Below, one piece after another: positions 1 through 6,967 of a stretch of 64,000 bases of DNA (position 1 is its first letter; every line of letters begins with the position of its first letter). This DNA is from Nannocystis punicea. GTDB taxonomy: Bacteria; Myxococcota_A; Polyangia; Nannocystales; Nannocystaceae. The stretch covers positions 2,914,001 through 2,978,000 of the forward strand of contig NZ_CP114040.1 in assembly GCF_026965555.1 (NCBI RefSeq). Reading direction: 5' to 3'. The notes below the pieces were generated by a model that was not told the origin of the DNA, ran no database searches, and was given only the letters and a program-made list of their open reading frames with translations. A program made the position numbers and the translations under genes.

Positions 1-2
1 CG

Positions 3-359
3 CCGGACGACGAGTTCGACGAGCCGGGCGAGCGAGCGGTCGAGCGGACGCGGGCGGAGGCGGCGTTCGTGCGGATCTCGCGCTTTAGCGGTTCGAAGGG
101 GGAATTTCGTCGAAGTGTCGAGTACGAGAACGCTTGGAGGTCCACGGAGCAGGGTCAATTCGTGAACCCCGATGCTCGACCTCGAACAGCTCTACAGAGC
201 TCTCGGTCGGCAGGTATCGTGAACCTGGGCCCGGCGGGCACGCCGAGACGGACTCCTCGTCGGGCAAACGACAAGGGGCACGCCGAGACGAACTCCTCGT
301 CGGGCAAACGACAAGGGAGGCCGAGCGCGGCGCTGGAGGCCGGCGCGGTCCACCGGTGA
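3..359 (+). CDS. possible 3' end of an ORF entering from the left edge
   Basis: An open frame with no clear start in the window runs to a TGA at 357-359. The first 60 or so residues are charged and plausible as protein (DEFDEPGERAVERTR near the edge). From about base 236 the frame passes through two copies of a 40-bp repeat, where the translation becomes Arg/Ser/Pro-rich and looks non-coding. No family is recognised. It could be the tail of a gene whose body lies outside the window, or a chance open frame. Confidence 0.2.
   Translation, partial: PDDEFDEPGERAVERTRAEAAFVRISRFSGSKGEFRRSVEYENAWRSTEQGQFVNPDARPRTALQSSRSAGIVNLGPAGTPRRTPRRANDKGHAETNSSSGKRQGRPSAALEAGAVHR
236..315. repeat. two tandem copies of a 40-bp repeat
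   Basis: Bases 236-275 and 276-315 are identical except for one position (g251 versus a291). The copies abut exactly, as expected for a recent tandem duplication. Confidence 0.85.
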
Positions 360-443
360 ACAGCAGGAGCGGCGCTGGAGGTCACGACAATGAGGCCGAG
401 CGCGGCACTGGAGGCCGGCGCGGTCAACCAGTGAACAGCAGGA
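317..443. repeat. two copies of a 52-bp repeat, 75 bp apart
   Basis: Bases 317-368 and 392-443 match with three mismatches. They follow the 40-bp repeat directly. In the reverse frame that continues the frameshifted gene beginning at 897, the copies would encode a repeated Cys-Cys-Ser, Val-Asp-Arg-Ala segment, so they may form a C-terminal repeat or may be non-coding. Confidence 0.75.
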
Positions 444-897
444 CCGGGGCGGTCGCGGTGGGGCTCGCGCACCGTGGAGGACACGCACGATGTCGTCGGG
501 GTCCGAGACCACCTCGAGGACGCGCGTCTCGGCGGACGATGAACGCGTAGACGGCCGTAGCGTCGGCTTTCCTGCCGATCCCACGGGTGGTGAGGAACTC
601 GAGGAACTCCTGACGGATGCCACGGGGCCACCGCTTCAGCTCGAGCTGGGATGTGTTCTGGCTCGCACCATCTCCGGTGGCTCGGCACGAGCCCCACGTG
701 GAGAGCCAGGGGCTGTCCACCGTCAGAGGATCATGTGCGAGGGCCTCTGCGAGGACTTGCGGCCGCCTGCGCTGCCATGCGTAGTGGTCGATCGTAGCGT
801 CCCACGACTCGGGTGTGAGGATCCGCGAGACGTCGGTGGAGGAAACTTGGGTGCCGGCCTTATCGGCCAGCGTATCAGTGAGGGGGGACAGTGCCAT
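424..897 (-). CDS. hypothetical protein, probably frameshifted near its 3' end
   Basis: The ATG at 897 is preceded by a purine-rich site (GAAGAAGGAC). The frame as written gives 157 residues. The N-terminal 120 residues look genuine (TPESWDATIDHYAWQRR early; RQEFLEFLTTRGIGRK later), but after YAFIVRR, near base 535, the frame degenerates to Arg/Pro/Gly codons with poor third positions. The +1 frame continues smoothly with RVLEVVSDPDDIVRVLHGAR and good codon use. The gene is therefore most likely a frameshifted copy, a programmed +1 shift or a sequencing error. In the shifted frame the stop is at 192, after the 52-bp and 40-bp repeats. I do not recognise the family. The small-gene island around it suggests an element-borne gene. 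Confidence 0.55.
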   Translation of the reverse strand: MALSPLTDTLADKAGTQVSSTDVSRILTPESWDATIDHYAWQRRRPQVLAEALAHDPLTVDSPWLSTWGSCRATGDGASQNTSQLELKRWPRGIRQEFLEFLTTRGIGRKADATAVYAFIVRRDARPRGGLGPRRHRACPPRCASPTATAPVLLFTG

Positions 898-912
898 GTC
901 CTTCTTCTTTCC

Positions 913-948
913 AAAGGTCCGGGGGTGGATCCCCGGGCCTTTCTTTTT
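913..948 (+). terminator. intrinsic terminator (plus-strand sense)
   Basis: A 12-bp stem (913-924 with 931-942, one T-G pair) closes a 6-base loop and is followed by CTTTTT. The T-run makes it a terminator only for plus-strand transcripts. It lies just upstream of the ribosome-binding site of the reverse-strand gene starting at 897, so it could also fold in that gene's leader or block antisense transcription into it. Confidence 0.7.
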
Positions 949-1224
949 GGTTACGACGCGCGGGCCGGAACATCCGGGCCCGCACACCAAAGGCGTGCGC
1001 ATAGGCTGTCTGGCGGCCCGCCACGGACCCATGACAGAACTATGACAAAGCGCATTGTCCGCACCGTGATTCTGCGGTCGATGATTCAATCTACTCCTCA
1101 AATCGGGGCTACTCTACTCTACTCCAATCCCCCAAGTCGGAAGGCTAATCTACTCTACTTCAGTCTAATCTTTCCCCGACGAAGATTATCCTCAATACCT
1201 CGCTCATACCGCTGCCAAAACAGC
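949..1224. other. AT-richer intergenic region with CTACTCTACT repeats
   Basis: No gene is seen here. Between about 1085 and 1190 the composition drops in GC, and the word CTACTCTACT or a close variant occurs around 1110 and 1150, with TAATC beside it. This probably holds the promoter and perhaps binding sites for the gene at 1225. No confident -35/-10 pair could be picked. Confidence 0.4.
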
Positions 1225-1608
1225 ATGAGCACCATCATCATCCAATCCATCCCAATCCAGCTCCCACCCGATCGCGTCGCCCACATCACGACGCGCGACG
1301 GCATCCGGATCCGCGTCGAGCCGGCCCCCGCGTCCGCCTCAGATCCACCCCCTCGGCTCCGTCGCAGCCGCAAGGAGGTGGCCGAGGAGATGGACCAGCT
1401 CCTCCGGCTGGTCCGTTCCAGCGGGAGGATGGGCGCCTCCATGGACCTCATCCGCCGGGCGCTCGGGATCGAACCCTACTCCCGCGGCTACTTCCGCCTT
1501 TGCCAGCGGCTCCACCGCATGGTCAAGGCTGGCAAGCTGGTGAGCACCGGGCCCTGCGCGCATCGGACCTACCACCCGGCTCTGGATCCGGCGATCCACT
1601 CCAGATAG
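1225..1608 (+). CDS. hypothetical protein with basic, helical C-terminal half
   Basis: A 127-residue protein. The N-terminal 30 residues look beta-like (STIIIQSIPIQL, then ITTRDGIRIRVE). A Pro-rich hinge (about 35-45) follows, then a helical region from RRSRKEVAEEMDQLL to LCQRLHRMVKAGKL. The latter resembles a winged-helix or HTH arrangement (two helices, then a basic helix and a KLVSTG turn), so DNA binding is possible but unproven. An open frame extends upstream to about 490, but it passes through the terminator at 913-948 and the AT-rich region, and codon quality improves only after 1225. It is followed at once by a strong inverted repeat. Family not recognised. Confidence 0.55.
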   Translation: MSTIIIQSIPIQLPPDRVAHITTRDGIRIRVEPAPASASDPPPRLRRSRKEVAEEMDQLLRLVRSSGRMGASMDLIRRALGIEPYSRGYFRLCQRLHRMVKAGKLVSTGPCAHRTYHPALDPAIHSR

Positions 1609-1624
1609 TGGATCTCCAGAGGTT

Positions 1625-1657
1625 CACGGGGGATGTGGACATTCACTATCCCCCGTG
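1625..1657. repeat. 10-bp inverted repeat just after a stop codon
   Basis: CACGGGGGAT (1625-1634) pairs perfectly with ATCCCCCGTG (1648-1657) across a 13-base loop, 16 bases after the TAG ending at 1608. No T-run follows, so it is not a standard intrinsic terminator. It may stabilise the transcript end or be a protein-binding palindrome for the gene at 1844. Confidence 0.6.
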
Positions 1658-1843
1658 CACCGAGCGCCGCCTGCGCAGAATTGTCCGGATTTGGCCCGTC
1701 CAATTGCGGATCGGTCGTGGGAATGGCCGACCAACTCGGCACGCAAGGGGCAAGCGGCGGAAGGACCACCGCGGCAACGCCGCCAGGACAGCGTTCAGCC
1801 GTCCGTGGCACGGGACCGAGACCGCTCTTAAACTGGCCGCACC

Positions 1844-2746
1844 ATGAACGAGCACGACCGCGACCCCGACTTCAACGATCCCGGCCACCAAGACACCGAG
1901 CCCACAAAGGCCATCGCCAGGAAGACGATGGAGGTGGGGAAGGCAACGGGGATCGACCTGCTGAAAGAGTACCTCCCGCAGAACATCAACACGAACGTAG
2001 GCGCGCTCTCGGCCGTGCTGGGTTTCATGTCCCTTGCCTGGTCGGCCTACCACATCCGCAAGTTCTCCAAGTACCTCGAGGATCTGGCGTTCGAGCTCGA
2101 CTGCGACGACCCCGGGGCTCTCACCCAGCTACTGGAACTACATGGCGAGGAAGCTTGGTTTGCTGAGAACCTCGACAGAGGTTTTCGTCAGATGATGGAG
2201 GCGACTGACCACATTGCCAGGAAGTGCATCCTGCTGCTGGTGGCAGCCTATGCGAAGAGGAGAGAGCATCCAGACAGGGAGTACCGCATCTTCGGGTCTT
2301 ATTTTGCCCAGGCTGACGCCGAGATCTTGCGGTTCACGCTCTCGATAGCGGATTGCTTTGCAAAACTGAGCACAGTGGATAGCGACGAAGAGGCGGTTGT
2401 CGCGCAACTGACCCAGAAGATCTCGCCTCAAGTCCTTCTCCATCAGGTCTTCCGGATCTACGAGGGGAGCGCACTTAACGTGCAGCTTGTTCCTGTGCCG
2501 GGAAATGGTGCTTTGAAACTGCGCAGCGCTTGCGATTCTCTCGTCCAGAGCGGGCTCTTGGCAGCTTGGACCGGAGATCTGCCGAAGCACGAACAATATA
2601 AAACCCATTTCATCGCAATCTGGGCCAGAGCCTCTCCTCCGCAAGTCGAGCAGATGAAGCGATTGCTTGTATACTTGGAGCCAGTCCGAGGACTGTTAAC
2701 CCACGACGCACTGGATGGCCAAGGCCAGCCACAAGGCGCCCAGTAG
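1844..2746 (+). CDS. hypothetical membrane-anchored protein
   Basis: A 300-residue protein starting at the ATG at 1844 (no strong ribosome-binding site visible). A single hydrophobic segment lies at about residues 52-70 (GALSAVLGFMSLAWSAYHI), followed by a charged helical region. The C-terminal 200 residues look like a soluble, mostly alpha-helical domain. Codon use is less GC-biased at third positions than in the core genes of the window (for example around 2480-2680), in keeping with a transferred element. No catalytic motif or family is recognised. It stands alone between the palindrome at 1625-1657 and a reverse-strand operon. Confidence 0.6.
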   Translation: MNEHDRDPDFNDPGHQDTEPTKAIARKTMEVGKATGIDLLKEYLPQNINTNVGALSAVLGFMSLAWSAYHIRKFSKYLEDLAFELDCDDPGALTQLLELHGEEAWFAENLDRGFRQMMEATDHIARKCILLLVAAYAKRREHPDREYRIFGSYFAQADAEILRFTLSIADCFAKLSTVDSDEEAVVAQLTQKISPQVLLHQVFRIYEGSALNVQLVPVPGNGALKLRSACDSLVQSGLLAAWTGDLPKHEQYKTHFIAIWARASPPQVEQMKRLLVYLEPVRGLLTHDALDGQGQPQGAQ

Positions 2747-2768
2747 CGCGCAGGTCGACGCCACGAGT

Positions 2769-3239
2769 TCAGTTGGTGGGCATCTTCATCGGGGGCGTGG
2801 TGGACCGGTTGTCCAGAACGAGATCCTCGGCCGCGTAGAGCTGAGGAGCGGTCGGCGGGGGCAGGGCAGCCTTGAGTCCCCCATGACGATCGGTCTCGGT
2901 GATCACCCCCTGGACTTGCCGGTTCGACGCCAGACGGACCGCGTCACCGACCTGGAATGGGCGCTTCTCCAGCGGGAGCTTGATCAAGACGAGGTCCTCA
3001 CCAACGTTCGCGCGCAGCCATTTGGCATCCGCGGTGGTGTGTACGCCGAGGAAGGGGTCGAACGGTCCTTGCGGGAGATGGGCGAGAACGTCGGGGTCTT
3101 CCCAAGGGGAGGGCCCGTTGTGGAGGTTGAGGCGGAGGTAGGCCTCCTCGTCCACGACCACATGCCCCTCGACCGGGAAGGGGAACAAGTTGGTGACGCG
3201 GATGGTGGGGAGGTCGAGCGGAGAGGATGGGAGGCTCAT
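2769..3239 (-). CDS. hypothetical protein, second gene of a coupled pair
   Basis: 156 residues from the ATG at 3239, which has an AGAGG site just upstream. The start overlaps the stop of the preceding reverse-strand gene in an ATGA (3236-3239), a classic sign of translational coupling. The sequence is beta-rich and Pro-rich (PTIRVTNLFPFPVEGHVVVD near the start, then FQVGDAVRLASNRQVQGVI), with no signal peptide or membrane segment. The second half looks like a small SH3- or OB-like barrel, though this is only an impression. Family not recognised. Confidence 0.6.
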   Translation of the reverse strand: MSLPSSPLDLPTIRVTNLFPFPVEGHVVVDEEAYLRLNLHNGPSPWEDPDVLAHLPQGPFDPFLGVHTTADAKWLRANVGEDLVLIKLPLEKRPFQVGDAVRLASNRQVQGVITETDRHGGLKAALPPPTAPQLYAAEDLVLDNRSTTPPMKMPTN

Positions 3240-3463
3240 GTTCGCCTCTTGTAGCACGTCTCGGCCAGCAGGATCTCGAGGTGGAGGCGGGCAGCCTCCA
3301 ACCCTCGGAGCAAGGACCCGAGCTGCTCCTCGTCGCGGCGGGAGTCGCGCTCCTCCTCAAGCGAGCACTCCCAGCCCCACACGATCCACTGCGCCGTCTT
3401 GAGCTCGGCCATGGCTTCCCCTCGCGCTTCCTCAATGAGGAGCGCCTCGAGCTTCGTGTCCAT
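3236..3463 (-). CDS. small helical protein upstream of and coupled to the 2769-3239 gene
   Basis: 75 residues starting at the ATG at 3463, ending in TGA that overlaps the next start codon by four bases. The composition (MDTKLEALLIEEARGEAMAE, later EEERDSRRDEEQL, then LEAARLHLEILLAE) predicts a mostly alpha-helical, probably coiled-coil protein. It is acidic in the middle and basic at the end (CYKRRT). Function unknown. The coupling suggests that it acts with, or controls translation of, its neighbour. Confidence 0.6.
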   Translation of the reverse strand: MDTKLEALLIEEARGEAMAELKTAQWIVWGWECSLEEERDSRRDEEQLGSLLRGLEAARLHLEILLAETCYKRRT

Positions 3464-3557
3464 GGGTTTTCATGATAGCACGCCAGGGGGGTACGAACGT
3501 GGCGCTCTGCCACGTCGGCGCGGTCGAAGTCGACACGCTATAATCCATCGCTTTTGG

Positions 3558-3809
3558 TCAACCCACCACGCACTGGATCATCAACGCCAGCCAGAGCGCC
3601 CCCAGCAGCATCACCGTCTGCATGACTCGGGCAGCAGCATCGGGCGGCGGTCGACCTCGCCGCGTCTGGCCCAGGCCTGTCCCGTGTTCCCTGGCCAGGC
3701 GATGGGCCCAAGTTTCGGTGACCAGCCTCGGATAGGGCCCGTTCCGCGAGGCAACCTGGTGCGGTCCAGTCGTCAACCGGCCCATGGTCATGTGGGTGAA
3801 GCTAGGCAT
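3558..3809 (-). CDS. small protein with C-terminal membrane helix
   Basis: 83 residues from the ATG at 3809, with a good GGAGG site (AAGGAGGCGACG before the start). The first 60 residues are polar, and the last 18 form a hydrophobic helix (MQTVMLLGALWLALMIQCVVG). This gives a tail-anchored topology. The frame is open further upstream, but the ribosome-binding site and its position over the 3' end of the upstream gene (8-bp overlap at 3802-3809) favour this start. Small membrane proteins of this sort are common in phage lysis or plasmid modules; that link is only a suggestion. Confidence 0.55.
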   Translation of the reverse strand: MPSFTHMTMGRLTTGPHQVASRNGPYPRLVTETWAHRLAREHGTGLGQTRRGRPPPDAAARVMQTVMLLGALWLALMIQCVVG

Positions 3810-4182
3810 CGTCGCCTCCTTCCGAGTCGACCCTACGGGCCAACGCCACCAGTTCGCGGCGAACCGCCAGCGCCTCGGGGGACCCTGGTGAGGTTGACTC
3901 GAGCCGCTCGACCAGGCGATGGAGTTCGTCACGCTCCATCTCGAGGGCGCGCCACCTGTTGTCGCTCTTCGATTTCAGCAGCGCATAGCCCACGAAAGCA
4001 GCGAGCGATGCCTTAGTCCCTTCAGACAAGGGCAAGCGGGCCCAGTCGGAGATCAGCCACACGCCCACGACGAGACCGGCGCTGATCTGCACCAGCCAGC
4101 GATCCAGGACCATCAGCACGACGGAGCCCACGCCACCTGAGCGGCGGCGCTGTCGTCGTGCTGGCCGAGGATCATCCCCCAT
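3802..4182 (-). CDS. small two-helix membrane protein, holin-like topology
   Basis: 126 residues from the ATG at 4182. A basic N-terminus (DDPRPARRQRRR) is followed by one clear hydrophobic segment (about residues 32-48, ISAGLVVGVWLISDW) and a weaker one (about 55-70, KASLAAFVGYALL), then a charged helix (RALEMERDELHRLVERLE) that should be a cytoplasmic coiled coil. Size and layout resemble phage holins or superinfection-exclusion proteins, but there is no sequence signature. It is the first gene of a reverse-strand pair with the 3558-3809 gene. Confidence 0.55.
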   Translation of the reverse strand: MGDDPRPARRQRRRSGGVGSVVLMVLDRWLVQISAGLVVGVWLISDWARLPLSEGTKASLAAFVGYALLKSKSDNRWRALEMERDELHRLVERLESTSPGSPEALAVRRELVALARRVDSEGGDDA

Positions 4183-4218
4183 GCAGACCTGCTACCTAGC
4201 CTCTGGGTAGCGATAGGC

Positions 4219-4473
4219 ATGAATAGAGAACAATCTGCCGCACTCCAGACCGCCAAGCAAGGGACGATCCAAACGGGCCTGCTCGTCGTTCTCATCATCG
4301 CCGTCGCAATCATTGAGCGCGCCTGCCCTCCAATCCCGGTCCCTGCAGATCAGAGCCAGCCCAAGGTCGAAGCAAAGAACGAGGAGTCGAAGCAGGTCGA
4401 GGCAATCACGCCAATCAAGCTCGAGCCAAAGGTCGAGATTGAGGTGATCGGAGATCCTGCGGTTGGGCACTGA
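4219..4473 (+). CDS. small single-span membrane protein
   Basis: 84 residues. A short polar N-terminus leads into a strong transmembrane helix (residues about 20-33, LLVVLIIAVAIIE), then a Pro- and Lys/Glu-rich tail (KVEAKNEESKQVEAITPIKL). It is divergent from the gene starting at 4182 and only 24 bases before the lipoprotein at 4498. A Rz/spanin-like or anchor role would fit the layout, but there is no direct evidence. Confidence 0.5.
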   Translation: MNREQSAALQTAKQGTIQTGLLVVLIIAVAIIERACPPIPVPADQSQPKVEAKNEESKQVEAITPIKLEPKVEIEVIGDPAVGH

Positions 4474-4497
4474 CCAGACGTAGGTGTGTTCACAATC

Positions 4498-5199
4498 ATG
4501 CTGCGTTCGATCGCCATCATCTCCTTGTCCGTCATGCTCATCGGCTGCGACCTCCCCGACGGGCCCAGTTCCACCAGCGCCACCGCCACGGAGGGCGCCA
4601 CCACATCATCGCCCACCAGCTCCGAGACCGCCACGGAGGGCATGTCCAGCACGTCCGGCGAGGGCACGTCATCGCCTACCACCACCTCATCGCCGACCAC
4701 CACCGGAGGTTCATCGCCGGTGACCGAGTGCCACGATGTCCTGGGCGGCTTCGGCTTCGAGCCGCCCGAGGAGCGCGTCGGGACGATCTGCCAGACCTGC
4801 GAAGGAGAGGACTGCGGTTGCCTCTGGGGAGTCGAGCTTGGCGGCCAGTGCGTTCTCGACTGCGAAGACGACTCCTGCCCCAAGGATCTGACCTGCCTGC
4901 ATCTCCAGTGGGACGGCCAAGACGCATGGGGATGCTGGCCACACGCAGGCGGCGGCGATGAATCGGGCTCGGGCTCGGACTCCGGAGAAGAACCCGAGCC
5001 CGCCTGCACGCCCATCATGGATCTGTTGGGCAACGTAGTCGGCGAGAGCTGCCAGAGCCCCGACTGTCCGCTCGGCGTTGAGCCACTCACCGGGCTGTGC
5101 CTCCAGCCCTGCGAGTTGGGCTGTCCCAAGGGGCAGGCGTGTATGGACGTGGTTCTCGACCGGGAGGTGGTCTCGGTCTGCTGGCCGGCGGAGGCGTAG
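4498..5199 (+). CDS. lipoprotein with Ser/Thr-rich linker and Cys-rich domain
   Basis: 233 residues from the ATG at 4498, placed after TAGGTG at 4481-4486; an in-frame GTG at 4486 is the alternative. A signal peptide ends in a lipobox (VMLIGC), so the protein should be acylated and surface or periplasmic. A Ser/Thr/Glu-rich linker (about residues 25-80) joins it to a domain with about 16 cysteines, in two blocks (CQTCEGEDCGC ... CPKDLTC ... CW and CQSPDCPLG ... CPKGQACM ... CW). The blocks look like a duplicated disulfide-rich module. The architecture is the same as the host lipoproteins further right, suggesting that this gene belongs to the host lineage. It is followed by a strong terminator at 5257-5286. 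Confidence 0.75.
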   Translation: MLRSIAIISLSVMLIGCDLPDGPSSTSATATEGATTSSPTSSETATEGMSSTSGEGTSSPTTTSSPTTTGGSSPVTECHDVLGGFGFEPPEERVGTICQTCEGEDCGCLWGVELGGQCVLDCEDDSCPKDLTCLHLQWDGQDAWGCWPHAGGGDESGSGSDSGEEPEPACTPIMDLLGNVVGESCQSPDCPLGVEPLTGLCLQPCELGCPKGQACMDVVLDREVVSVCWPAEA

Positions 5200-5256
5200 G
5201 TAGAAGCAAGAACACCGCGGGTCCTGGGGGGCCGCGGCGGTGGGTGCTCTGCTCCG

Positions 5257-5286
5257 CCCCGGGAGGGATAGTCCTCCCGGGGTTTT
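5257..5286 (+). terminator. intrinsic terminator
   Basis: A perfect 10-bp stem, CCCCGGGAGG (5257-5266) with CCTCCCGGGG (5273-5282), closes a 6-base loop and is followed by TTTT. It ends the lipoprotein transcript and separates it from the convergent gene ending at 5296. Confidence 0.85.
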
Positions 5287-5295
5287 CTCGCGTGG

Positions 5296-5646
5296 CTACG
5301 CGAGCTTGAGGACAGCGAAGGACTCGCGCAGGCTCTCGAAGACCATGACTCGGTTCTCCTCGAGCGGGACGACCCAGACGAGGATCTTTCCGGCCTCGTA
5401 CCCCTCGCGCAGCCGGCCCGGGTCGCAGGAGGCGGGAAGCCAGCCGAGGAAGGGGGGCAGGTGTTCGGCCACTTGGTTCGAGATGTACTCGTGGGCGCTC
5501 TGGTAGATCCCGCGGAAGTCCCTCGCGGCCGCGTCCAGCACGGTCGCGTCGGTGGTCTTGAGGGCGAGGCTCAAGCGCTCGAAGAAGTCCACGGGGGACC
5601 CTACGGGGCGCGGCGGCATGTCCTCGATGTCGAGCGCCACGTTCAT
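5296..5646 (-). CDS. hypothetical protein, coupled downstream gene
   Basis: 116 residues from the ATG at 5646, which shares an ATGA with the stop of the upstream gene (5643-5646). The protein is mixed alpha/beta and acidic (NVALDIEDM at the start, FFERLSLALKTTDATVLDAA, then AGKILVWVVPLEENRVMVFE near the end). It has no signal peptide or membrane segment. Family not recognised. The tight coupling suggests that it acts with the 132-residue protein encoded just upstream. Confidence 0.6.
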   Translation of the reverse strand: MNVALDIEDMPPRPVGSPVDFFERLSLALKTTDATVLDAAARDFRGIYQSAHEYISNQVAEHLPPFLGWLPASCDPGRLREGYEAGKILVWVVPLEENRVMVFESLRESFAVLKLA

Positions 5647-6041
5647 ACGTGCCCCCGTTCTTCGATCGTCCGGAGGTCCCGCAGGAGTGCGACGAGGTGT
5701 TCAGCGGTCTCGAGTTCAAGGATCACGAGGCCGGTCTCGGTGCGCACCTTGAGTCCGTGCGCTCGGAGCTGCTGGGCCACGACCGCGAGCCGGTTCGGCC
5801 TTTCGTCCTTGTCCTCGTCGCGGAGGGGGAACAACAAGGGAACGCCAGTGAGCTTCGAGACGGCCCTCAGCTTGGCGACCGAGACCTGGCAGAGGCGAGC
5901 GCACTCCTTCTCGTCTCGGGTTTGGGTGATGGCGTACCGAAGGAGCGCGCCGAGCGCCGACGACATACTCCGATCCTCTTGGAGAAGGAGGAGACGGCCG
6001 CCAGGCAGGCCGCGGACGCGGGTCTTGGGTGGTTTGGTCAT
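5643..6041 (-). CDS. hypothetical basic protein, divergent from a MerR-like regulator
   Basis: 132 residues from the ATG at 6041, with a GAGGAACT site upstream. The N-terminus is basic (TKPPKTRVRGLPGG); the middle (RDEKECARLCQVSVAKLRAVSKLTG) could be a helix-turn-helix or small helical bundle; the last 50 residues look alpha/beta (VVAQQLRAHGLKVRTETG, then LVILELETAEHLVALLRDL). It is the first gene of a two-gene operon and is transcribed away from the MerR-like gene at 6144 across 102 bases that hold an 11-bp repeat array. That layout resembles a phage-type genetic switch, but no repressor family is recognised. Confidence 0.55.
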   Translation of the reverse strand: MTKPPKTRVRGLPGGRLLLLQEDRSMSSALGALLRYAITQTRDEKECARLCQVSVAKLRAVSKLTGVPLLFPLRDEDKDERPNRLAVVAQQLRAHGLKVRTETGLVILELETAEHLVALLRDLRTIEERGHV

Positions 6042-6060
6042 GAGTTCCTCGCAGGCAGAC

Positions 6061-6091
6061 TGAGCGTCGATCGAGCGTCGACTGAGCGATA
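6061..6091. promoter_or_regulatory. three 11-bp direct repeats, candidate operator
   Basis: The word GAGCG recurs at 11-base spacing (6062, 6073, 6084), the first two copies in the longer word GAGCGTCGA, between two divergent genes. One repeat per helical turn is typical of a multi-site operator. Downstream, TAAACT at 6132-6137 lies about 7 bases before the GTG at 6144 and could be a -10 element giving a nearly leaderless transcript. Confidence 0.45.
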
Positions 6092-6143
6092 GCCATCCTC
6101 GAGGACCCGGAAATCACAACCGCGCGGCAGCTAAACTCTGGGA

Positions 6144-6437
6144 GTGTCGCACGGCGCTTCACGAACCTCGGAAAGACCTTGGCGGACGACCCGCGAGGTG
6201 GCCGCGAGCGTCGGTGTACACGCAACGACCATCCTCAGATGGGCCCGCGAGGGGGTTCTTCCGACTCCCGAACTCCATCACGGCGGTCGGAGGGGACAGA
6301 CTTCACGGTTCTCGGAGGTCGCTGTCGCTCAAGCCGCGTGGGTGAAGTCTCAGTTGGATGCTGGGTTCGACTTCGGCGAGATCCGCGGGAAGCTCGAGCG
6401 CGGGGAGTTCAAGCCGTCACAAAAAGGACAGCCATGA
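6144..6437 (+). CDS. MerR-like HTH DNA-binding protein
   Basis: 97 residues from a GTG start. Residues about 13-60 match the winged-helix N-terminal domain of MerR-type or excisionase-type proteins: W-TTREVAASVGVHATTILRWAR, then EGVLPTPELHHGG and RFSEVAVAQAAW. After it only a short helix remains, so the protein lacks an effector domain and is probably a small regulator or recombination-directionality factor. No ribosome-binding site precedes the GTG, so the mRNA may be leaderless. The stop overlaps the next start (ATGA at 6434-6437), which makes it the first gene of an operon running to about 7108. Confidence 0.7.
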   Translation: MSHGASRTSERPWRTTREVAASVGVHATTILRWAREGVLPTPELHHGGRRGQTSRFSEVAVAQAAWVKSQLDAGFDFGEIRGKLERGEFKPSQKGQP

Positions 6438-6808
6438 AGCCAAGGAGAGTCATGACGCTAAAACTGGACGAACTACCCCCTGATCTCCAACCTCTGGCTC
6501 GGCTCATCAATCGGTTCCACGCGATGAGCATGTTGGTCCACAAGCGAACTGCGAAGACTGTCCTGCTGGAGTTGTACGAGAAGATACTCGCGGATCTGGA
6601 AACCCTGCAGTCGACGCACCCCTCCCTGCCAAAGATTCTCTCGCAGACTAAGGGACGCGCGCCGGACGTGATTGCTTGGATGAAACCCGCAAATGAGTTG
6701 CGCCAAGCGCTTGCGTTGGCTCTCCAGCAGAAGGAAGCTGCAGGGGAGTGGGTGGCGGCAGAGGTGGATCTGAGGCTGCATCAAGCTGATGGGGTGCCTG
6801 CAGAATGA
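6434..6808 (+). CDS. hypothetical helical protein, operon partner of the MerR-like gene
   Basis: 124 residues from the ATG at 6434, preceded by AAAAAGGACA, a good ribosome-binding site, and overlapping the upstream stop by four bases. The protein is predicted to be nearly all alpha-helical (PLARLINRFHAMSMLVHKRT, then ELYEKILADLETLQST, and ELRQALALALQQKEAAGEW), with no membrane segment and no known motif. Third-position GC is clearly lower than in the core genes (codons such as aag act, gag aag ata), supporting foreign origin of the island. Confidence 0.65.
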   Translation: MKPRRVMTLKLDELPPDLQPLARLINRFHAMSMLVHKRTAKTVLLELYEKILADLETLQSTHPSLPKILSQTKGRAPDVIAWMKPANELRQALALALQQKEAAGEWVAAEVDLRLHQADGVPAE

Positions 6809-6962
6809 TCCCCTTCCCTCCTGGATCGACCTCGTCCTCGTGGCCTTCATGGCCGTCTACGCCGTGGTCCAGTGGCGGCCTGCGCTCCAGGCGCTTGGCC
6901 GGCGACAGCCGGCCGGACTGACTGCCAGCGGGTTGCCTTTCGCGGTGCGCGACCTACGTTGA
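6789..6962 (+). CDS. 57-residue single-span membrane protein
   Basis: A short frame from the ATG at 6789 to the TGA at 6960-6962. It overlaps the end of the preceding gene by 20 bases in another frame. The product has one strong transmembrane helix (SWIDLVLVAFMAVYAVVQW, about residues 11-29) followed by a basic tail (RPALQALGRRQ). A GAGG at about 6768 lies rather far upstream. The hydrophobic segment and the overlap with a coupled operon argue for a real small gene, but comparison with relatives would be needed to confirm it. Confidence 0.4.
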   Translation: MGCLQNDPLPSWIDLVLVAFMAVYAVVQWRPALQALGRRQPAGLTASGLPFAVRDLR

Positions 6963-6967
6963 GGCCC

